NCBI GenBank assembly: GCA_021307315.1
Contig: JAJSPD010000009.1
Location: forward strand, 930,001-994,000
Source: Bisporella sp. PMI_857
Taxonomy: Eukaryota > Ascomycota > Leotiomycetes > Helotiales > Helotiaceae
DNA length: 64,000 nt
Direction: 5' to 3'
Made by a program: the position numbers and the translations under genes. Of the stretch, positions 57,334 through 64,000 are shown one piece after another. Within the stretch, counting starts at the first letter, position 1; the number at the start of each line of letters is the position of its first letter. Below the pieces are notes generated by a model. It searched no databases. It was not told the DNA's origin and worked only from the letters and a program-made list of their open reading frames with translations.

Positions 57334-58970
57334 AAGAATGGAACTACTCATGCATATGTAATCTCGGTATATATATGCACCGTGAAACTGAACATTTCTT
57401 CAGCTTACATTTGTAGGCGCCAAAAGATAGCCGTGACCATACCAAAATGCTTCGTATATCCCTTCCAGCGGCTCCTTTAACGCTTTGTTGGTTCATCTTT
57501 AACCGCGCAGTTTATTGCGAAGGCAGGATAGCCAATCATTTCACGAGCGCATGAGCAAGGAACTGTAGCCAATCATGATGAAACTTGTCTTCAAAGCCTA
57601 AAGCACCGATCTTTTCCGGCCTCGCAGGTTTGAGTCAAGAGTCACGCGCCTGTTCATAAGAGCTCGAGGTTTTTACTCCGCCTCAAAGATCATCTTGAAA
57701 ACTTTCTTGACTTGGATTGATAGGTGTTGAAGATCTTGGAGTGGCGACGCCACCTATCAGTGTTTGCTCAGATGTTCGTCTTTGTACCCTGAATTTATCC
57801 CTGTAAATGCCAAGCACCGACCCTGAAAATGACGATCCATCCCCCTTTTGATCTGACAGCAAAACCTTGATTTTTTGACAGGCACAATGTTGATGAACCC
57901 CCGCTATTGTACTATCAATGAAGCCATTCCCAACCCATCTGGTATAGTAGGGCCCGGGTACGGCTGTAAGTAGAATTAAAGTAAGCACAGCCACCTCGGT
58001 TAACCGCCTCTTTTCGGCTCGAATGTCGTCAGTATGCGTCGATTATACCCCTCGGTGGTGGTAGAGATGCCATGTCAAGTTGGCAGAACGAATAAAAGAG
58101 CAACCACCTCCCATCGCCAGAGGCGATTTCCTTTTGAAAGATGGGCACCATCAAAGTATTCCACCGCTCTCGAACGGTGTCCCCTTGCACAGATATTCTG
58201 GTTGTGGTATATGATCATCAGTCTTCCCCTCAGGTCATATCATCTAGTTCAACTTTGCCCATATCAGAACACCATTATCCATCGCAAGTCAAGTCAAAAC
58301 GAGAGCAACCCCTCGAACAACCTCAATCTTATTCAGCATTCTCTCTCAAACACAGCTGGAATAGATCCTACTGACGCCGAATCATCTCGATACTCGTATT
58401 GCTGAATCTTTAGCTTAGATTTCAGTTCGGTCGGCAACCACTGAATCGACTGGTTGTGAGGCTTCGACCCTCAAAAGCGCTTAATTTATTTTGGGGTCGC
58501 GGCTACTTCAACAAAGCAAATCGAGTCAACACCGGCATTCAAGCATTCTTTGTGTTTCAGTTTATCGCGCTCCGCGTGCATTTGAGTCCTTTGGTGCGAG
58601 GTTGAAATTATTTGTTGTCGTGTGGTTGTTTTATTAAAGTGTATGTCCCACCTTCTCACAAATCAGTCCTGCTCTTTGTCTCGCTTATTTCCTCTTCTCC
58701 TTTCTCCTATTGTGGTTCTCGATAATACCAAGCACCCTCCTCTTAATCAGTCATAACCACAATACTCATGTCTATTGTTCACTTCCTTATTTCATGACTG
58801 GTTCATTACTTTTATTATTCATAAACAACTAGCTGGTCTCCTAATTCGATCACTCCAAAAATAATTTACTCAGCCGCAACCTTCTTTTCTTTATACTACC
58901 AGCAGGATCTTTTAGATTATTAGACAGCAACTACAATTTTACGCAACTCATAGAAGATACCCATACTAAG
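57334..58970. other. Long upstream region of PRM1 (1.6 kb)
   Basis: No gene was recognised. Pyrimidine-rich, short-ORF-containing DNA from about 58640 onwards suggests a long transcribed leader before the PRM1 start codon. Confidence 0.5.
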
Positions 58971-61226
58971 ATGGCTCCACTAGCTGCTCTTAGAAATTTC
59001 CTAGCGTCTGCTACAGAAATGTCTTCCGCTTTGCGCGATAGGCATCCTACGAATCAAGGCTACCCAGCCGTACCACCAACTCTCAATGCTGGCGATCACG
59101 AGATGCGCGACTACTACGATGCGGACCACAGCAGAGTCGTGCCTAACACCTTACCCTACTACACACCGTACCTTGGCCTTCGAGCCCGGTTATCACAAGT
59201 ATGGATCAACCGATGGACGATCTTACTTGCCCTCATCATATGTCGCCTTCTCCTGTCTATTAGCGATATCAATTACAGTCTAGCTAGAGCAAAAGAAGAG
59301 GCTCTTTCAGCGTGCACCAGTGTCGAGAATGTTGGAAGCGCTATGGCATCTATGCCACATTACCTCTCAAGAGGCGTCAATGCCTTAGCTTCTGACGGCG
59401 TCACCAAATCTGTCAACGCGCTGATGAAGATGTTGATGCTTACAGTCACTGGAGTGGAAGAAATCATTCTCTTCATCATCAACATGATGACTTCAACCTA
59501 TGTTTGCTTGATTACGTTGGTTGTCTCCGGCAGTTTGCGTGCCGCAATTGACATGATTGGGAAGGTCGGAGACTTCATGAACAAGACCATTGGTGAGCTC
59601 ACTAGTGAAATATCGAGTGATGTCAAAGGCTTCCAAGACACCCTGAATGGGTTCCTGGGTAGTATCGACATTCCAAGTCTCTTTGGCGGTAGCCAGGACC
59701 CACCAAAGATCGACATTACTTCTAAACTCGACCAACTCAACCATATCACAATCGACCCCACCCAGATGAATGCAGAGCTTGCGAAGCTCAACAGCTCAAT
59801 TCCAACGTTTGATCAAGTTCGAAACTTTACTGACAATGTGATTCGTACCCCGTTCGAGTTTGTCAAGACAGCCATCAACGATTCATTGGTGGGCTACAAG
59901 TTCGATGAAAGTGTCTTCGATGTCGCACCCAAGCAAGCTCTGACATTTTGCTCCGACAATACCGCAATCAATGACTTCTTCGATGGGCTTGCAAAGACGG
60001 TCTCAAAGGCTAAAACTATTGGACTTATCGTGCTGACTATTCTGGCGGTCCTCATCTGTGTACCCATGGCTTACCGAGAAATATGGCGGTGGAGGAAGCA
60101 ACAGCAGCGAGCCACCTTGTTGCAGAAGGGCTCATTTGATTCCATGGATGTAATTTACATTTCCTCCCGACCATACACCACCACATTCGGTCTTTGGCTC
60201 GCATCCAAATTCAAGAGCACCAAACGCCAAATCCTCAGCCGCTGGTTCGTGGCATACGCAACTTCGGTGCCTGCCTTATTCGTTCTCTCGCTTGGATTGG
60301 CAGGTCTCTTCAGCTGTCTCTGTCAGTGGATCGTCCTCAAAGTCATCGAACGAGAAGTCCCTGGTCTCGTAGCTGAAGTCGCAGGCTTTACCGATCTTGT
60401 CGTCGGCGCGCTCAACGAATCATCCAAAGCCTGGGCCGTCTCGGCGAACGGAGTAATCACTAGTACAAATAATGATATCAACAGCGAAGTTTTTGGCTGG
60501 GTCGAAACAAGCACCAAGGCTGTAAATGACACACTTAACACATTCACTGAGGAGATGGGCAAGGAGCTCAACAATGTATTTGGCGGCACTCCGCTAAAGG
60601 ATCCCATCTCGGAGGTGCTCTACTGTCTTATCGGGATCAAGATTGCCGGTTTCCAAAAAGCAGTTACGTGGGTTCATGACAACGCTCACATCGACTTCCC
60701 GCTGTTCCGCGAAGACGTATTCTCCCTCGGTGCTCTCACCTCCGTCACAGACACCACGAAAGACGACTCCTTCCTCTCAGCACCTGGCTCAGTCGCCAGT
60801 GACGAGATCACAGGCGCAGTTATCAAAGTCTCCAACAAGCTGCAGAAGCAGATCCGCCAGGAAGTCATCATCTCCTCCGTCATAATCGCAGTTTGGGTCC
60901 TCATCATGCTGATCGGCCTCGCACGTACGATATTTGGCATGCTTACCACCGACAAGACGCGTGCGGAAGGCGGACCCGTAGGCTATACCGGTGATCACCG
61001 AGGACCGATCTCCCCACGGAGCCCCAATCGCCAGGATCCAGCCCGCTTCCCCGAGTTCGGGTCCTCGGTGCCGGTTTCGAGTGTCGGAATCGATGACAAT
61101 ACATGGGCGAGAGGCGCGGTGGTCGATGAGAAGGTGCATCATACGGGGCATCGCAGCGTGGAAGCCAACACCAAGGCTGGGCACTTGAGATCGAGTAGCT
61201 ATGGCTACGTGGATGAAAAACACTAA
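58971..61226 (+). CDS. PRM1: Plasma-membrane fusion protein Prm1
   Basis: Multispanning protein that promotes plasma-membrane merger during mating and, in filamentous fungi, vegetative cell fusion. Intronless, 751 aa. The topology matches Prm1: a cytosolic N-terminus, a helix at WTILLALIICRLLLSI, and helices around LMLTVTGVEEIILFIINMMT and YVCLITLVVSGSL. A large extracytosolic loop with N-glycosylation sites (NSS, NFT, NDS) follows. Further helices are IGLIVLTILAVLICVPMAY and VPALFVLSLGLAGLFSCLCQ, then a second large loop and VIISSVIIAVWVLIMLIGLA. The C-terminal cytosolic tail is Pro/Ser-rich. SGSLRAAIDMIGKVGDFMNK and the Cys before SDNTAINDFF are family-like. Confidence 0.92.
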   Translation: MAPLAALRNFLASATEMSSALRDRHPTNQGYPAVPPTLNAGDHEMRDYYDADHSRVVPNTLPYYTPYLGLRARLSQVWINRWTILLALIICRLLLSISDINYSLARAKEEALSACTSVENVGSAMASMPHYLSRGVNALASDGVTKSVNALMKMLMLTVTGVEEIILFIINMMTSTYVCLITLVVSGSLRAAIDMIGKVGDFMNKTIGELTSEISSDVKGFQDTLNGFLGSIDIPSLFGGSQDPPKIDITSKLDQLNHITIDPTQMNAELAKLNSSIPTFDQVRNFTDNVIRTPFEFVKTAINDSLVGYKFDESVFDVAPKQALTFCSDNTAINDFFDGLAKTVSKAKTIGLIVLTILAVLICVPMAYREIWRWRKQQQRATLLQKGSFDSMDVIYISSRPYTTTFGLWLASKFKSTKRQILSRWFVAYATSVPALFVLSLGLAGLFSCLCQWIVLKVIEREVPGLVAEVAGFTDLVVGALNESSKAWAVSANGVITSTNNDINSEVFGWVETSTKAVNDTLNTFTEEMGKELNNVFGGTPLKDPISEVLYCLIGIKIAGFQKAVTWVHDNAHIDFPLFREDVFSLGALTSVTDTTKDDSFLSAPGSVASDEITGAVIKVSNKLQKQIRQEVIISSVIIAVWVLIMLIGLARTIFGMLTTDKTRAEGGPVGYTGDHRGPISPRSPNRQDPARFPEFGSSVPVSSVGIDDNTWARGAVVDEKVHHTGHRSVEANTKAGHLRSSSYGYVDEKH

Positions 61227-62054
61227 ATCCTGACAAAAAAAAAAATAGAATCTGGAATTCGTATTTTGCTTGTCTTGATCTTGAACCTTTTAGCGCGTCG
61301 TACTTGCGTAGAGGCATGGCGTTGGGCAGGCAAGCTTTGCATTTTTTAATATTAAATATAGATACCTCACACTCCTTCTATATGAAGTGGATTCGCGATC
61401 CCCCTATTTTAACAGTGGTTTGAAGGAGAGATGAGATGGGGAACCTTATTTTTTATGGTGGATATATTCATTAGGGGTGGATGAGAAGAGGATAGGTGGC
61501 CAGATCTTCGTTTCGATAGGAGAATGAATATATATGATACCGTAAACTTGATGCCTTCTTGTTGGTCTTGTGGTGTATGATTCTGTTTGTGATTATGTAA
61601 AGCATTTGACTTCAAAGGTTGCTTCGGGGGCTGATCGTGGTGGTGAGGAGGATACGGAGCAACGCGGTTGCCTATTTGAGATACATTATGGATTGAGTGT
61701 GCTAACTAGCTTGAAGGTCAAATTCGAGGATCGGATGAATGTTTCTAGAAGTTTTTTGAACCTTGAAATCTTTTTTTTAACGAGCGTAGGTGTTTATATT
61801 CTGCTAAGCTAAATGAATGAGACAAGGAGAGGCTGGCCGTTACTGTATATTTTTGGTTGATGGTTAAGCAAAACGAATGTGAATTCAGACAAAAGAAATA
61901 TGAAATCCTGCGCTTTCTACCCTTTAGATCTTCTCATTTCCTTTTTTTTTGTTGAGTTACATCAGGCATAAGAAGAGAAAGCAACGAGAGACACAACAAC
62001 GAGCACAAAGATCGAGAAATGAAAGTGAAGCAAGCATCTACATGTCGCAAATGC
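61227..62054. other. Convergent 3' flanks
   Basis: About 0.8 kb between PRM1 and the zinc-finger gene, with A/T tracts. No gene was recognised. Confidence 0.5.
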
Positions 62055-63201
62055 TCACCATAAAGCAGGCTCGTCGTACGCAGGGTCCGCAGGGTCTAGC
62101 GGAGTTGTGAAGCTTTCGTAAGTAGCGTCGTTATCCATCGTCAAGGCTCCCATCTCTCCCACACTATCTTCTTGATTTTCGGTATTTCCTTCATCAATCT
62201 CATGCACAGCCTTCATGTGCCTCATAAGTGACCGTTTGCGAAAGAAACCTTTTCCATTTGCCTTCTTGCATCCGTGGACTCTGCAAGGGAATGGCGTTTC
62301 GTCATGCTCATCTCGCATGTGCTTCGTGAAAGCAGATCGGGACTCGAACATCATATCGGACTTTGCCCAATACCCATAGATATTAGTTGGTCGATACTTA
62401 GAGCACCCTTCATGGGTACAGTGGGCGAAAAAACCAGTGTCAGTAGGGTTCCCACCGCCGCCGTATTGTCTATCATGGCCATCTACATGGTGATAATTGC
62501 GTTGATGCTGGAGCAAGTGATCCTTCCTTGCAAAGCCATTTGGTGCTTTCCATTTTCTGCAAAGCGTACATGGCCATAATTTGGTTGGTGCGGAGTGTTT
62601 ACTTCGATGTCGCACTAAGACATCGTATCTAGAAAACTTCGCGCCGCACACTTCACAAGTGTATGCATCATGTCCTGTCTCTTGGGCGTGATTTCCTAGA
62701 TCTTCTTGCGCATTAAACTCCTCGTCGCATTCAGCACATGAGATAATCTTCTGGCCATTTCTGTGGCTGGAAGACGAAGTTTCCAGGTTGCCAGACGTAT
62801 AATTTCTGTATAACGTTAGCCAGCGTCAATGGCTTCTAAGCAGTTTGCTACATACGGAAATTCCATAGATGACACATGTCTAGAGACGCTTTCATCGTGC
62901 TGATCCAACGCAGCTCCATTCAAACTTTGAAGTTCTACTGTCGAGCCTTGTAGGGCCTGAGCCAAGGCTAGAGGCTCAAGTTCGGTGCTTGGAGTATTGC
63001 TAGATATACCCAACTCAATGCCAACAGATGTAGCTGGATATTGCATAGAAAATAAGTCCCCAAACGGGTAACGAACCTGGCCGCGATTGCATGAACTCGA
63101 ACACGACATACATTCACGCCTTTTTTGTTAGCAAGTGTCTTTTTTTTTACTCACCTGGCGTCAGCCACCAGATATTCATCTATCCAACCAAAGTCATCCA
63201 T
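62055..63201 (-). CDS. C2H2 zinc-finger protein
   Basis: Probable DNA-binding protein of about 340 aa. The exons are 63201-63155, 63119-62856 and 62805-62055. The last splice joins SMEFP to NYTSGNLETSS and brings in the first finger (ISCAECDEEFNAQEDLGNHA). The second finger is YTCEVCGAKFSRYDVLVRHR, the third WPCTLCRKWKAPNG..RKDHLLQH. The fourth (CTHEGCSKYR..FTKHMRDEH) and fifth (CRVHGCKKANGKGFFRKRSL) have wider spacing. The C-terminus is acidic (EGNTENQEDSVGEMG). The first intron (63154-63120) would be only 35 nt, so the start may instead be ATG 63109 (MSCSSSC). Similar multi-finger proteins are common regulators in Pezizomycotina; targets are unknown. Confidence 0.78.
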
Positions 63202-64000
63202 TTCGGTGAGATGTTTCAGCGTCAACCAACAAGAGACGCGGAAGCCTGCAGGCGAGCAGGGTTTGAGTTGTAGCGGGACAAAGCAGCAAGAGATTCGAAC
63301 GTAGCACAAGAAGAATAGCAAAGAAAAGTTGGTAGAGTGTTCCTCTAGGCAAGGCCATACACTTATCTTTCTGCTTGATGCTCTGCTCGCTGTTTTAACA
63401 CCGGATGGAAAGCACACAAGACATGAATCCCTGTAAAAATGGCGTGGATGCATTATGTAGAAAATCATGGCCATTCTGCCCGCCTTTTTTTATTGCTACC
63501 TACAGCTTGGGGGGATGCTTCCCCATCAGAACAACAGTGATAGACAGGGAACAGGAGTCGCTTTGGATTACGGAGATGGGAAAGAAGTTTTGCGTAGAGA
63601 AAGAAGTGAATTGAAGAAAAGAGACAGACAGGGACAGTGTTAGCCACAGCGGCTGTGCCTAGCCATCTCCTCATCTCTCCTTCTATTCAATTTTCTGACA
63701 ACATGTGTAGTGAAGAAGACAATTATTTGTAAAGAACATATTGAGAACTCATTATCATCAAACGGTTACCTACTATCAAGTACATGATCTACCACACCTT
63801 GCCTCCTCTTTGAATTTTACTCAATGCAACCAATATCTTTAAGTTTTGGGCATCAACTTGTGAATATTTGAACAAGATCGAGTCTCGAGGTAAGCGCCGT
63901 GGCAGTTTGTTTCCAATATAGCCCAAGGTGACTATGCACATAGCGCTATCGTGTTCTACATTACATGTTCATCTAGCATAAGTAATCTTCATATTTGTAC
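63202..64000. other. Upstream region of the zinc-finger gene
   Basis: No gene was recognised to the window edge. The DNA is AT-rich and presumably includes the promoter of the zinc-finger gene. Confidence 0.5.

Noticed and set aside
63281..63320. tRNA-like B box (TTCGAA) near 63293
   Set aside because: No matching A box or cloverleaf could be drawn around it.

Overview
This window is nuclear DNA from a filamentous ascomycete. Most genes carry short (about 45-60 nt) GT-AG introns, often with a CTAAC-type branch motif. The gene content is typical of Pezizomycotina: a FacB/Cat8-type Zn(II)2Cys6 regulator, Prm1, a 2EXR-type protein, a PMP3 proteolipid and a fungal GT8 enzyme. General resemblance of the proteins suggests Leotiomycetes, but that is an impression and not a computed placement. 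No rRNA, tRNA or CRISPR array was recognised.

Layout. 1-1369 (-): 5' part of an amino-acid permease, cut by the window edge. 1370-5117: gene-poor. 5118-7344 (-): eight-exon FAD amine oxidase. 8468-9691 (+): endonuclease III (NTH1). 10449-11589 (+): 2EXR-like protein. 13596-14878 (+): PGC1-type phosphodiesterase. 15208-17275 (+): Gln-rich repeat protein. 17871-19404 (+): SET methyltransferase. 21035-23816 (+): FacB/Cat8-type activator. 24219-24770 (+): small, possibly mitochondrial protein. 25163-26565 (-): OBG-family GTPase with a 10-nt microexon. 27696-27992 (+): PMP3. 28914-29520 (+): ribosomal protein L22. 29810-30875 (-): GT8 glycosyltransferase. 31405-32543 (+): mitochondrial carrier. 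32878-36073 (-): NUP85, head to head with gamma-tubulin (36342-38059, +). 38494-40096 (+): FAD-linked oxidoreductase. 40353-40897 (-): frameshifted conserved protein.

From about 40.9 to 46.0 kb lies an accessory-looking island. It is AT-rich and repeat-bearing, and holds a 663-aa coiled-coil protein gene of no recognised family (41950-44105, -). That gene is bracketed by a perfect 20-bp inverted repeat (41747-41766 / 44631-44650). Housekeeping genes resume after it: MGS1/WRNIP1 (46064-47725, +), two small low-complexity proteins (47823-48515 and 49129-49422, both -), a MITE-like inverted repeat near 50.5 kb, a HAD phosphatase (50669-52023, -), a Dabb protein (52774-53327, +), ISA1 (53610-54411, -), an ARMH3/DUF1741 protein (55165-57333, +), PRM1 (58971-61226, +) and a C2H2 zinc-finger protein (62055-63201, -).

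The genes are mostly independent housekeeping or regulatory units, as expected in a fungal chromosome; no biosynthetic cluster is evident. The best candidate for something undescribed is the inverted-repeat-bounded coiled-coil gene and its surroundings. Gene models were built by hand from splice motifs and reading frame, so exon edges flagged as uncertain should be treated as such.
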